From: Chitinophaga pollutisoli
GTDB taxonomy: Bacteria > Bacteroidota > Bacteroidia > Chitinophagales > Chitinophagaceae
Direction of reading: 5' to 3'
Assembly: GCF_038396755.1 (NCBI RefSeq)
Contig: NZ_CP149822.1
Location: forward strand, 3,658,001 to 3,722,000
DNA length: 64,000 bases
The first letter of the stretch is position 1; each line of letters starts with the position of its first letter. Below are positions 8,602 to 16,505 of this stretch, in pieces. Position numbers and translations under genes: made by a program. A model generated the notes under the pieces. It was not told where the DNA came from. It did not search any database and saw only the letters and a list, made by a program, of their open reading frames with translations.

Positions 8602-8675
8602 CGGACCGGACGGGACTCGAACCCGCGACCTCCGCCGTGACAGGGCGGCATTCTAACCGACTGAACTACCGATCC
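8602..8675 (-). tRNA. tRNA-Asp (anticodon GTC)
   Basis: 74-nt cloverleaf on the minus strand: acceptor arms GGATCGG/CCGGTCC, D-arm GTTCAGTCGGTTAGAAT, anticodon loop CTGTCAC with GTC, T-arm GCGGGTTCGAGTCCCGT and discriminator G. The 3' CCA is not encoded. GUC is a queuosine-type anticodon, and the gene for the synthetase that glutamylates queuosine in this tRNA starts 65 bases away on the opposite strand. Confidence 0.96.
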
Positions 8676-8740
8676 ATTTCCGTTAACCGGGTTGCAAATA
8701 TAGCGACAAGTCTTGTAAATTTACAAATCAAATTTATTTC

Positions 8741-9652
8741 ATGCCGGAAATCGACCATTCCCCCGCTGCCCAGGTCCCCCGCCTGACCCGCCTGGCCCCC
8801 ACACCCAGCGGATTCCTGCACGCCGGGAACCTCCTGTCGTTCGCCGCCACTTACGCACTCAGCCTCCACCTCAACCTGGAAATACTGCTCCGGATCGATG
8901 ATCTCGACCGCGACCGCCTCCGCCCGGAATACCTCGCCGATATCTTCGCCACCCTCGAATACATGGATATCCCCTGGCACCATGGCCCCCGAAACCCGGA
9001 TGAGTTCTCCACACAGTGGTCCCAGACCCTCCGCATCGAACACTACAACTCCCTTCTTAACGCCCTCCGCGACGGCGGCCACCTCTTCGCCTGCGATTGT
9101 TCCAGGACCCAACTGCTGAATGGCGCCTATCCCGGCACCTGCCGCCACAAAAACATCCCGCTTAGCCAGCCGGGCGTTGCCTGGCGCCTCAAAACAGATC
9201 CCGGCTCCCGCATCGGCATACGCTCTCCCGGTCCCGCAACCCCGCCCATGCCACTGCCGCCCTCGATGTACGACTTCGTGGTACGCAAGAAAAACGGCGA
9301 TCCCGCGTATCAACTGGCCTCCGTGGCCGATGATCTCCACTTCGGTGTCACCCACGTGGTGCGCGGGGAAGACCTGCTGCCATCCACGCTCGGACAACTG
9401 TACCTGGCATCACTGCTGCCGTTCAACACTTTTCCGGAAACCGTTTTCTGGCACCATCCGCTGCTGGAAGGCCCCTCGGGCCATAAACTCTCCAAATCCG
9501 CCGGCGACACCTCCATTCGCCACATGCGCGCGCAAGGCCTCTCGCCCGCCGATATCTGCACCGCCACCGCCCGCATGGCCGATCCCCTTGCCGCACCCCA
9601 AAATGCCCGGGAACTGGGCGATTGGTTGCTGCAACGCCAGGGCATCATATAG
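8741..9652 (+). CDS. gluQ: Glutamyl-Q tRNA(Asp) synthetase
   Basis: 303 residues, the usual length for GluQ-RS: a catalytic class Ic domain like glutamyl-tRNA synthetase without the anticodon-binding domain. Motifs: APTPSGFLHAGNLLSF (HIGH-type signature as HAGN), RIDDLDRDR, the zinc site CDC...YPGTC (residues about 120-135), and HKLSKSAG near 250 (KMSKS-type). The enzyme transfers glutamate to the queuosine base at the wobble position of tRNA-Asp(GUC), not to the 3' end. The gene lies divergently next to the tRNA-Asp gene. Strong GC-rich codon bias begins here compared with the preceding 5 kb. Confidence 0.93.
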   Translation: MPEIDHSPAAQVPRLTRLAPTPSGFLHAGNLLSFAATYALSLHLNLEILLRIDDLDRDRLRPEYLADIFATLEYMDIPWHHGPRNPDEFSTQWSQTLRIEHYNSLLNALRDGGHLFACDCSRTQLLNGAYPGTCRHKNIPLSQPGVAWRLKTDPGSRIGIRSPGPATPPMPLPPSMYDFVVRKKNGDPAYQLASVADDLHFGVTHVVRGEDLLPSTLGQLYLASLLPFNTFPETVFWHHPLLEGPSGHKLSKSAGDTSIRHMRAQGLSPADICTATARMADPLAAPQNARELGDWLLQRQGII

Positions 9653-10271
9653 TTATTTCACGGGCTCCCGGAGAATCGTTTTCAGCTTTTCCTGCGGCGT
9701 CTTCCGGAAATCGGAAAGGTAGATTTCATGGTGTAACCCGTTATGGGATAGCTTTTGCTCCACCATAAATTCATGCATGACCTCCAGCGTTTCCCCCTCA
9801 CGGCTGAACGGCCCCTTATGCAGCATCTGCACGGATTTGCCTTCGTGCATGTCGAACACCACTACTTGATCCGCATGCGGAACCCCTTTTTACCGCCGCT
9901 GCCACGCCTGCAGAGATATCTTCATCCGTCACGAAATCAGGAAGGCGGATGAGCAGCCGGTACGACCATTCACTGCGGGGTACTTTCGCCGGTGCGTCTG
10001 CCATACTGAGCCCCGGAAACGCCTGCATGTCGAACCACCACTGACCCTCCAGTTTGGCCACGGTGAAGTCGTTGCCGCGCTCCTTGCACCGGAACTTGAT
10101 CGCATAGGCCACTGGATATAAAGCCGCTACATGGGCGGCAAATGCCTCGGCCGAAGGGTCGCCGGTGCCCGTAACCGACAGGTATCTTGCCGGTCCGATA
10201 TCCACAATTTCCGGTCGGGTGGAGGCATGGTAATAGGTTTTGTACTTTTTAGTGAGGTCCAGTTTTTCCAT
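9653..10271 (-). CDS. GyrI-like small-molecule-binding protein (frameshifted)
   Basis: The start at 10271 gives MEKLDLTKKYKTYYHASTRP, the normal opening of Bacteroidota GyrI-like (effector-binding-fold) proteins, then VDIGPARYLSVTGTGDPSAE, KFRCKERGNDFTVAKLEGQW and YRLLIRLPDFV. The frame then degrades after GVAAAVKRG. Another frame continues HADQVVVFDMHEGKSVQMLH and KGPFSREGETLEVMHEFM, the canonical second half (HxGPF followed by a Glu-rich helix). The break is at CCCCTTTTT (+ strand 9883-9891) and needs two added bases or one removed base. Restored length is about 205 residues. The family binds diverse small ligands; none is known here. Confidence 0.78.
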
Positions 10272-10377
10272 CAGGTTGAATTTTTGCTGCAAGTAAATTT
10301 CCCGGACTGACAACATTATGTCAGTAGCATCCATTATTTATTTTTATTAACTTTCAACATCACTAAAATAGCATCCT

Positions 10378-10713
10378 ATGAGCAAATTCGTCATCACCAA
10401 AAGATCTGACGGTGAATTTCAGTTTAACCTGAAAGCCGGAAACGGGGAAAACATCCTCAGCAGCGAAGGATATTCCTCCAAAGCCGCCTGCCAGAACGGG
10501 ATCGACTCCGTTCGGAACAACGCCCGGCAGGATGAGCGCTTCGATCGCAAAACGAACGCCGGCGGAAAATTCTATTTCAACCTGAAAGCCGCCAACGGAC
10601 AGATCATCGGCACCAGCCAGCAATACACCACAGAGGCGAGCCGCGACGGCGGGATCGAATCTGTGAAGAAAAATGCACCCGACGCGGAGGTGGACGATCA
10701 GTCGGCCGCCTAA
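10378..10713 (+). CDS. YegP-like protein with two DUF1508 repeats
   Basis: 111 residues made of two tandem DUF1508 modules: FVITKRSDGEFQFNLKAGNG...SSEGYSSKAACQNGIDSV and DRKTNAGGKFYFNLKAANGQ...TSQQYTTEASRDGGIESV. Each forms a short beta-sheet plus helix. The family is widespread and often stress-induced; the molecular function is unknown. The acidic tail DAEVDDQSAA is solvent-exposed. It is a single gene with its own terminator and is divergent from the GyrI-like gene. Confidence 0.92.
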   Translation: MSKFVITKRSDGEFQFNLKAGNGENILSSEGYSSKAACQNGIDSVRNNARQDERFDRKTNAGGKFYFNLKAANGQIIGTSQQYTTEASRDGGIESVKKNAPDAEVDDQSAA

Positions 10714-10732
10714 CGCATCGCTTGCATACAGG

Positions 10733-10759
10733 AAAGGTCTGCTCCGGCAGGCCTTTTTT
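10733..10759 (+). terminator. Rho-independent terminator of the DUF1508 gene
   Basis: Arms AAAGGTCTGC/GCAGGCCTTT (one G-U pair), loop TCCG, followed by TTT. It begins 20 bases after the stop codon. Confidence 0.85.
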
Positions 10760-10872
10760 ATTATCACCCCACCATTTTCTCGCCGGGAAAAGTTATATTT
10801 ATTTACGTTTTAATACCCCCGGCCTGCCGCCAGGCCATTATCCCTGACATCTTTAACCTCAAACTTTTCCTC

Positions 10873-11262
10873 ATGGAAAAAGATATTACTATCGAACTCG
10901 TGCGCCGTATCACAGGCGAAGAATTTCCGGCTGAGCTGGAGGCATTCGAATCCAACGCGGAAGATTGTTATGATAGGATTTCAAATGGAGAACAGCCGGA
11001 AGACTTGTTTGCCGACAATGGCGCCATGAATGAATTCTCCTGGGAAGGCGTGGAGCAGGGTGTGCAATCGATCAGCGTGCTCGCCGGAACTGTGCTCACT
11101 TTCCTCAGCGTCCGGAAGGAATGGAAGTCGTCCCGATCTCAAAAGTATGCATCCCTCAAAGATACCTGGCAGCTCGATCTCATCAAGAGCGGCGTGGCGC
11201 CTGAAGTGGCGGCCATAATTGTAGAGAAATACCAGGAAGACCTTAAAAACCTGTTGAAGTGA
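10873..11262 (+). CDS. Hypothetical protein, first gene of an unassigned operon
   Basis: 129 residues, not recognised as a named family. The N-terminal half is acidic and predicted helical (ITGEEFPAELEAFESNAEDC). A hydrophobic segment SISVLAGTVLTFLSVRK at about 70-86 could be a single membrane helix or a buried amphipathic helix. The C-terminal half is a charged helical region (LIKSGVAPEVAAIIVEKYQE). Its stop codon overlaps the GTG start of the next gene (GTGA), so the two are translationally coupled. The third gene follows with an ATGA overlap, giving a tight three-gene unit at 10873-12822. Function unknown. Confidence 0.6.
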   Translation: MEKDITIELVRRITGEEFPAELEAFESNAEDCYDRISNGEQPEDLFADNGAMNEFSWEGVEQGVQSISVLAGTVLTFLSVRKEWKSSRSQKYASLKDTWQLDLIKSGVAPEVAAIIVEKYQEDLKNLLK

Positions 11263-12274
11263 ACGCGGCTTTGCTGCCGGAGTACTCAATCCGGTCGGCG
11301 GAAAGCGCTGTCAACGCGGAAAAGATCCGGCGATCGGTGTTCCGGCTGACGCGCGTCTATCTCTGGCTTTTCATTATCGCCGTGGTGGTCATCAACCTGC
11401 AGTACTTTTTCATGGGTCCGGAGTCAGCAGAATATGACGATTTTCTGTACCCGGGATACAGCCTTGGGAGATCTTTCCAGGCGGAAGTAATGCACCTCAT
11501 GTACATCAACAGCATTTTGGGGATGGCGGGATCCATCGGTACGGCGATGTTACTGTTCGCTTCCATCAAAGAAGGGATGGGGAAGTTTGAATCGGATGTG
11601 AATGCGGGCCGTGTCACGGAGATGCAGCCGGAGCAGGGCGTTTCCATTAGGGAGATGACGGAGGCGCTGGCTACAGACATGGGCATCCTTCCCGAAAACC
11701 GCATACGTTTCTGGAAAACCCTCAGCAAAGCGCGCTATCCGTCTGTCCAGCAGCTGGGCGGGGGAGATGTGAACATCGTTGTCCCTGTGAATTATTTCCT
11801 GTTCCACCAAAAACATCCCGAGCGTTCAAAGGCAATCCTGGCGCATGAGCTGGGACATGTGCTGCAGGGTGATACGGACCTGTACCTGCTTTCGGAGAAA
11901 TTTTACACGGTAGTGCGTCTGGTGGTTGTGCCGATGCTGCTGTTGACGCTGATATCTGTTTTAGTGATGCTGGCGATGAGCGGCGGGCCGCAGGGGGGAT
12001 TGTCCCGGTGATCACAAGCGCCTTGTCGGTCATCGTACCGGTGTTCTTCATTATTTTTTACCTGGGTCAATATGGCCGCATCAGAACGCTGCGCAGCGAA
12101 TCGGAGCACCTCGCAGACATGTGTGCCTTCATCTATGCGGAAGGGGATGCTTTGCGGCAGGTGTTGGAGGGATTGGAGGCGCCCGCCCGGAGAAGCAACA
12201 TCGTACATCCGCCTCGCCAGGAGCGGATCGATTACATTCAACAATTGGAGAAATCCCAAATACCTTCTTCATGA
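11259..12274 (+). CDS. Membrane M48-type (HtpX/Ste24-like) metallopeptidase, frameshifted
   Basis: The start is the GTG overlapping the upstream stop. Two N-terminal membrane helices (LWLFIIAVVVINLQYFFMG; ILGMAGSIGTAMLLFASI) and a cytosolic region precede AILAHELGHVLQGD, the HExxH zinc site. Two more helices follow, then ESEHLADMCAF, which supplies the third zinc ligand (ExxxAD type). Helices between HExxH and the Glu ligand are the HtpX/Ste24 topology. As written the frame stops at 12011 (GGPQGGLSR). Adding one G to the G6 run at 11993-11998 yields PQGGIVPVITSALSVIVPVF and a 338-residue enzyme. The substrate is unknown; partnership with the flanking small proteins is inferred from the overlaps. 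Confidence 0.75.
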
Positions 12275-12822
12275 GCCAGCAAAAAATCTTCACAAAAGCC
12301 GCACTGATTACGGCCGTCACGATTTTCGTAACTGCGTTTTTCCACATGGTGATCCGGGAAAGGGATAGCAGGGGAGTTGAAGGTATTATGTGGATGATGA
12401 AAATAGAAACGCTGGTCTCTTTTTCATTGGTGATATCCATTGTTCTGGTGATTGGAAAAGACAGGATGACGGACGGTGATCGCGGATGGGTATTGGGCGC
12501 CGTCGGTGGCCTGGCTGCGATGTTCACGCTCTGGCAGGCGCATTCCATTACGTATGCGGTGTTGACGCTGATGAAATTCAGCCGCAGCGTTGAGGAGGGA
12601 ACGGCGAATTCCTACCCGGATCTGTCGTTGCGTGGCGCGCTGGATTATATCCTGGAGCCGGCCATGATCGTACTCGCCGCAACGGTCTGCCTGCTATTCA
12701 AGAAATACGCCCCGGTGAAATATCTCGTTTTCGTGCTCCTCGCCATCGTGCTGACTTATTCGGTTATGTTCCTGTATGGGAACATTTTCCCGGGGTATTT
12801 TCCGGTGTATGGGGATGGTTAA
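12271..12822 (+). CDS. Hypothetical polytopic membrane protein, third gene of the operon
   Basis: 183 residues with about five membrane segments (ALITAVTIFVTAFFHMVI; LVSFSLVISIVLVIG; WVLGAVGGLAAMFTLW; AMIVLAATVCLLF; YLVFVLLAIVLTYSVMFLYG). No family recognised. ATG overlaps the stop of the peptidase gene (ATGA), so it is coupled to it. A polytopic partner next to an HtpX-like peptidase could be its substrate, adaptor or immunity-like regulator; nothing in the sequence decides between these. No terminator is obvious directly downstream. Confidence 0.6.
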   Translation: MSQQKIFTKAALITAVTIFVTAFFHMVIRERDSRGVEGIMWMMKIETLVSFSLVISIVLVIGKDRMTDGDRGWVLGAVGGLAAMFTLWQAHSITYAVLTLMKFSRSVEEGTANSYPDLSLRGALDYILEPAMIVLAATVCLLFKKYAPVKYLVFVLLAIVLTYSVMFLYGNIFPGYFPVYGDG

Positions 12823-13073
12823 TGTCTGTCCGGTAGAAGGGGAAAGCAGCAAGTGATTTTTACCTGTTGCGTGTACTGTTGCAAAACGAATAAAACGGTT
12901 GATGTAATAGTTTTTACATTATCATACATATAAAGCGGCGTCTTTGGAGAAGTAGTGCCGATACCGGTGTCGCCGGTGGATGTTGGGGAGAACATTTTGC
13001 CCATACAGAGGATCAGGTTTAAAAGTTGGGCATTCAAATAATAAGTGACAACCAGTCTGACGACCCCCAAAAC
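12823..13073. other. Gap with no supported gene
   Basis: About 250 bases between the membrane protein gene and the tRNA-Ser terminator. A 95-codon minus-strand frame (12819-13106) spans it, but it begins inside the tRNA terminator hairpin and resembles no family I know. AT-rich stretches occur around 12890-12950. I see no convincing gene. Confidence 0.4.
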
Positions 13074-13108
13074 AAAAAATGCCCAAAGACCGAAGTCAAT
13101 GAGCATTT
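13074..13108 (-). terminator. Terminator of tRNA-Ser
   Basis: On the minus strand AAATGCTCA pairs with TGGGCATTT (one G-U), followed by TTTGTTTTG. It begins 9 bases after the tRNA 3' end. The one mismatch on the plus strand shows it is built for minus-strand RNA. Confidence 0.7.
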
Positions 13109-13116
13109 AAAGCTTG

Positions 13117-13203
13117 CGGAGGAGAAGGGATTCGAACCCTTGATAGGCTTTCACCTATACACACTTTCCAGGCGTGCCAGTTCAACCACTCCTGCACTCC
13201 TCC
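13117..13203 (-). tRNA. tRNA-Ser (anticodon GGA)
   Basis: 87-nt class II tRNA on the minus strand: acceptor arms GGAGGAG/CTCCTCC, D-arm GCAGGAGTGGTTGAACTGGC, anticodon loop CTGGAAA with GGA, a long variable arm (GTATAGGTGAAAGCCTAT-like) and T-arm AAGGGTTCGAATCCCTT. Discriminator G is as expected for Ser; CCA is not encoded. Confidence 0.96.
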
Positions 13204-13276
13204 GGCGGTTGAATTATTCAATTCAGGGTTGCAAAGATAGACTTTTGTTGAAACTTTCCAATTTATTTTTTGGGAA

Positions 13277-13522
13277 TTATTGACCGTTGTAGGCCATCCG
13301 CATGTAAACCCCGCCTTTCTTCAGCTCGTCGAGCATTTGTCTGAGCCGCTTGTCGCGGGTTTCCTCGCGCACGGCGCGTGTGATCCAGGACAGGTAATCG
13401 TTTTGCTGATAAGCCGGCCGGGCTTCGTATTTTTTCATCAGCCCCTCGCGCTGTAAAGCCTCCGCAATATAATCGGGCATCGGCTGGAGGGGTCTTTTCA
13501 AATGACTGAAATCGCGTTGCAT
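13277..13522 (-). CDS. YdeI/OmpD-associated-family small protein
   Basis: 81 residues from the ATG at 13522 (MQRDFSHLKRPLQPMPDYIA). The sequence corresponds to the C-terminal domain of YdeI/OmpD-associated proteins: PDYIAEALQREGLMKKYEAR, PAYQQNDYLSWITRA, then RLRQMLDELKKGG. Free-standing short versions of this domain are common in Bacteroidota. Function is poorly defined; in some bacteria relatives are linked to envelope stress or peptide resistance. It lies 65 bases after the asparaginase gene on the same strand and may be the end of a tatD-ansA-ydeI transcript. Confidence 0.75.
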   Translation of the reverse strand: MQRDFSHLKRPLQPMPDYIAEALQREGLMKKYEARPAYQQNDYLSWITRAVREETRDKRLRQMLDELKKGGVYMRMAYNGQ

Positions 13523-13587
13523 GGTTAAATGGATTGAAGGTTCAACTGTATGAAGATACTGCGTTCCCGCCAAAACCGTGCCCCGCC

Positions 13588-14625
13588 TTATTCGATTACC
13601 GGCTCAGAAGGCGTCAGCTCGCCGCGAAGCGGTACCTCCAGCAATCGCTTCACCTCCTCCGGCGGAAGGTTCTGGCCGAGGAGGAACATGAGCTTCGTTG
13701 TCGCCGCCTCAAAAGTCATATCATGCCCGCTCACGACACCGATCTTCTGCAGATGCGTGGATGTTTCGTACTTGCCCAGTTCCACGGAACCACCGTCGCA
13801 TTGCGTGATGTCGACCATGATAATCCCTTTGTCCGCCGCCTTCTGCAGGCACTCGGTGAACCAGGATTGCGTAGTGGCGTTGCCACTGCCGAAAGTTTCC
13901 AGCAATAGCCCGCGCATGCCGGGCGTGTTCACGATCGCTTCCACCGCGCGCCGTGTGATGCCAGGGAAAATTTTCAGCACGCCGATATTGGGATCCATGC
14001 TCTTGTGCACTTTCAGCTCTTTGGCAGGCGCCGGCAGCATGAAGTCGCGCTTGTACTTAATATCGATCCCGGCTTCCGCCAGGGCAGGGTAGTTCATGGA
14101 ATAAAACGCTTCGAATTTCTCCGCGTTGTACTTCTTCGCACGGTTGCCGCGGAACAGCATGAAGTCGAAATAAATGCAGACTTCGGGCACCATACAATGA
14201 CCGTTCGCTTTGGTGCTGGCGATTTCCATGGCGGTGATGATGTTCTCTTTCGCATCCGTACGGATCTTGCCGATCGGCAACTGGCTGCCTGTGAGGATCA
14301 CGGGTTTGGACAAATTCTCCAGCATGTAACTCAACGCGGAAGCGGTAAAAGCCATAGTATCGGAACCATGCAGGATCACGAATCCGTCGTAGCGGTCGTA
14401 CCGGTCTTCAATAATACCGGCCAGCTCCGACCATACTTCCGGGCTCATGTCGGACGAATCCATCGGGGGATTGAACGCATACACGTAAAAATCAATTCCC
14501 ATCCGGTAGAGCTCGGGAAGATTATTCCTGATCTCGTTAAAACCGATGGGCCGCAACGCGGTTGTCTTTTCGTCGTAAATCATCCCCACGGTGCCCCCGG
14601 TATAGATGATGAGAATCTTCGTCAT
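13588..14625 (-). CDS. ansA: Type I (cytoplasmic) L-asparaginase
   Basis: 345 residues without a signal peptide, the normal size of type I asparaginases, which hydrolyse L-asparagine to aspartate and ammonia. The first catalytic Thr is in IIYTGGTVGMIYD (about residues 7-19). The second triad Thr and Asp are in FVILHGSDTMAFTASAL, and the conserved Lys region is GSQLPIGKIRTDAKENI. The C-terminal allosteric-type domain carries GNATTQSWFTECL and ITQCDGGSVELGKYETS. It lies 41 bases downstream of tatD, both on the minus strand. Confidence 0.94.
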   Translation of the reverse strand: MTKILIIYTGGTVGMIYDEKTTALRPIGFNEIRNNLPELYRMGIDFYVYAFNPPMDSSDMSPEVWSELAGIIEDRYDRYDGFVILHGSDTMAFTASALSYMLENLSKPVILTGSQLPIGKIRTDAKENIITAMEIASTKANGHCMVPEVCIYFDFMLFRGNRAKKYNAEKFEAFYSMNYPALAEAGIDIKYKRDFMLPAPAKELKVHKSMDPNIGVLKIFPGITRRAVEAIVNTPGMRGLLLETFGSGNATTQSWFTECLQKAADKGIIMVDITQCDGGSVELGKYETSTHLQKIGVVSGHDMTFEAATTKLMFLLGQNLPPEEVKRLLEVPLRGELTPSEPVIE

Positions 14626-14666
14626 GTAACGCTATAGAATTGCATGCAAATGTACCGCGTTATCAG

Positions 14667-15437
14667 TTAGAGCATTTTGAATAATTGTTGTGCATTGGTA
14701 GTGGTAACTGCCGCGACTTCCTCAATTTTTAGATTTTTTACATCTGCGATCCGTTGCGCGATCAGCGGGAGGTAGCTGCTTTCGTTGCGCTTGCCGCGAT
14801 AGGGGACCGGCGCCAGGTAGGGCGCGTCCGTTTCCAGCACGAGGCTTTCCAGTGGGAGATCGGCCACGATCACGTCGAGCCCGGCCTTCTTGAACGTTAC
14901 TACGCCGCCGATGCCCAGGTAGAACCCCATGCCGATGATCTCTTCCGCTTCGTCGCGCGTACCCGAGAAACAATGAAACACCCCGGTCAGGCGCCCGTCG
15001 TGCAGCTCCTTCACCACATCAATGCAGGCGCGGGTGGCCTCCCGGCTATGGATGGCAATGGGCAGGCCAAATTCGAGGGCCATCGCAATCTGGCTGCGGA
15101 ATGCCCTGAACTGCTGCTCCCTGAACGTCTGGTCCCAATAAAAATCCAGCCCGATCTCGCCCACACCCCAGAATTTCCGGGCCTCCAGCCACTTGCGCAC
15201 AATAGCCAGCTGCTCTTCTACGTTTTTTTTCACGTAAACGGGATGAATCCCCATCATGGGCAGGCAATGTTCCGGGAAAGCCGCTTCCAGCGCCAGCATC
15301 GCCCCAATGGAATCCTCATCTATATTCGGCAATAACATCGTCCCAACCCCCTGGCGGATCGCACGATCCACCATCGCCGGCCGGTCGGAATCGAAATTAT
15401 CAGAGTATAAATGGGCGTGGGTGTCAATCCAATTCAT
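14667..15437 (-). CDS. tatD: TatD-family metal-dependent hydrolase (3'-5' DNase type)
   Basis: 256 residues with all TatD landmarks: metal ligands in WIDTHAHLYSDNF, WGVGEIGLDFYWD (Glu ligand), LPIAIHSREATRACID (His), VFHCFSGTRDEAEEI (His) and LVLETDAPYLAPVPYRGKRN (Asp). Family members act as 3'-5' exonucleases or endonucleases on DNA and as quality-control deacylases. The start at 15437 gives the family's MNWIDTHAHLY opening. It is first in the minus-strand set with ansA and the YdeI-like gene. Confidence 0.93.
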   Translation of the reverse strand: MNWIDTHAHLYSDNFDSDRPAMVDRAIRQGVGTMLLPNIDEDSIGAMLALEAAFPEHCLPMMGIHPVYVKKNVEEQLAIVRKWLEARKFWGVGEIGLDFYWDQTFREQQFRAFRSQIAMALEFGLPIAIHSREATRACIDVVKELHDGRLTGVFHCFSGTRDEAEEIIGMGFYLGIGGVVTFKKAGLDVIVADLPLESLVLETDAPYLAPVPYRGKRNESSYLPLIAQRIADVKNLKIEEVAAVTTTNAQQLFKML

Positions 15438-15559
15438 TATATATTGTTTTTTTCAATTAATTGTTTATCTTTATTTTTGAGAAATCTTTAATGTATGAGG
15501 CGTAAGCCTCCCGTCAAAGTTACAGTCTCGAAAAGCCAATACCTATTAAAACCTCCCAA

Positions 15560-16429
15560 ATGAAACACTATTTTAACACGAACAAGGTGCTGTCCGTAAC
15601 CGCGCTAGCCATCGGAGCCATCACCATTTTCTTCGCCTGCAAGAAAGACGACACCAATCCCGCCAACAACGATCAGAAGGATAACAACACCATCGCCGTA
15701 GCCACTTCCGAAGCTACCGTGACCGCCATATACGAAGATGTTTTCACCACCACGCTGGAATATAATAACACCGAACTGCCGCCTTCGGGCCGCCAAGCGC
15801 CCGAGCAGGCCGATAACCAACCCTGCTTCCCCGGTGTTGAACTGGTTCCCGCAGACCTGAGCGTCTATCCCAAAATTCTGACCCTCGACTTCGGCACCGG
15901 CTGTACCGACGGTAACGGCATCACCCGCAAGGGGAAAATTAAGATCAGCCTGGCAAAACTGTTCTGGCTGGCCGATTCCAAAGCCAACATCACCTTCGAA
16001 AACTACTCCGTAAACGGGATCAAAGTCGAAGGCTCCGTTGTAGTAACTACCTCCGCCTGGGGCGACGCCAAGAAAACCTACAGCTATACCGTAACCAACG
16101 GTAAAGTGACGCACCCCAACGGATATACCGCCACCTACAACGGCACCCGTACCGTTACGCAAACCGAAGGCGCCGCAACCCTCAGCCTGCGCGACGATCT
16201 GTATGCCATCACCGGCAACGCCACGCTGGTTGATAATCTCGGCACCGCCACCGTTGCCATCACCAAACCGCTCCAACGCAGAATCACCTGCGCATGGATC
16301 GCAGCCGGTGAAGTAAGCGTTTCCCTCAACGGGCACGCCGGCACCATCAACTACGGCTCCGATGCGGATGACTGCGACAACAAAGCCACCCTCACCATCG
16401 GCGACAAAACCAAAGAAATCACTTTCTAA
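15560..16429 (+). CDS. Hypothetical lipoprotein
   Basis: 289 residues. Signal with lipobox GAITIFFACKKDD and a polar Asn/Asp linker typical of surface-exported Bacteroidota lipoproteins. The body is beta-rich: YPKILTLDFGTGCTDGNGIT, RKGKIKISLAKLF, NYSVNGIKVEGSVVVTT, KVTHPNGYTATYNGTRTVTQ. This GTGCxDxNGxxRKGKI pattern recurs in uncharacterised Bacteroidota lipoproteins. No enzymatic residues recognised. It is monocistronic and ends at a strong hairpin shared with the convergent deacetylase gene. Confidence 0.75.
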   Translation: MKHYFNTNKVLSVTALAIGAITIFFACKKDDTNPANNDQKDNNTIAVATSEATVTAIYEDVFTTTLEYNNTELPPSGRQAPEQADNQPCFPGVELVPADLSVYPKILTLDFGTGCTDGNGITRKGKIKISLAKLFWLADSKANITFENYSVNGIKVEGSVVVTTSAWGDAKKTYSYTVTNGKVTHPNGYTATYNGTRTVTQTEGAATLSLRDDLYAITGNATLVDNLGTATVAITKPLQRRITCAWIAAGEVSVSLNGHAGTINYGSDADDCDNKATLTIGDKTKEITF

Positions 16430-16457
16430 TCCAACCGGTTAGAAGACCAGAAAATAA

Positions 16458-16490
16458 CAACGCCGCATGTCCTCAGGACATGCGGCGTTG
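16458..16490. terminator. Bidirectional hairpin between convergent genes
   Basis: Fifteen-base perfect arms CAACGCCGCATGTCC/GGACATGCGGCGTTG with a three-base loop, between the lipoprotein stop (16429) and the deacetylase stop (16506). T-runs are short (TTTC on the plus strand, TTATTTTC on the minus strand). Confidence 0.7.
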
Positions 16491-16505
16491 GCGTTTCAAC
16501 TATTA

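Noticed and set aside
12819..13106. Minus-strand 95-codon frame with a hydrophobic N-terminus after tRNA-Ser
   Set aside because: It begins within the tRNA terminator hairpin, has no recognisable family, and its second half is low-complexity. Not supported as a gene.
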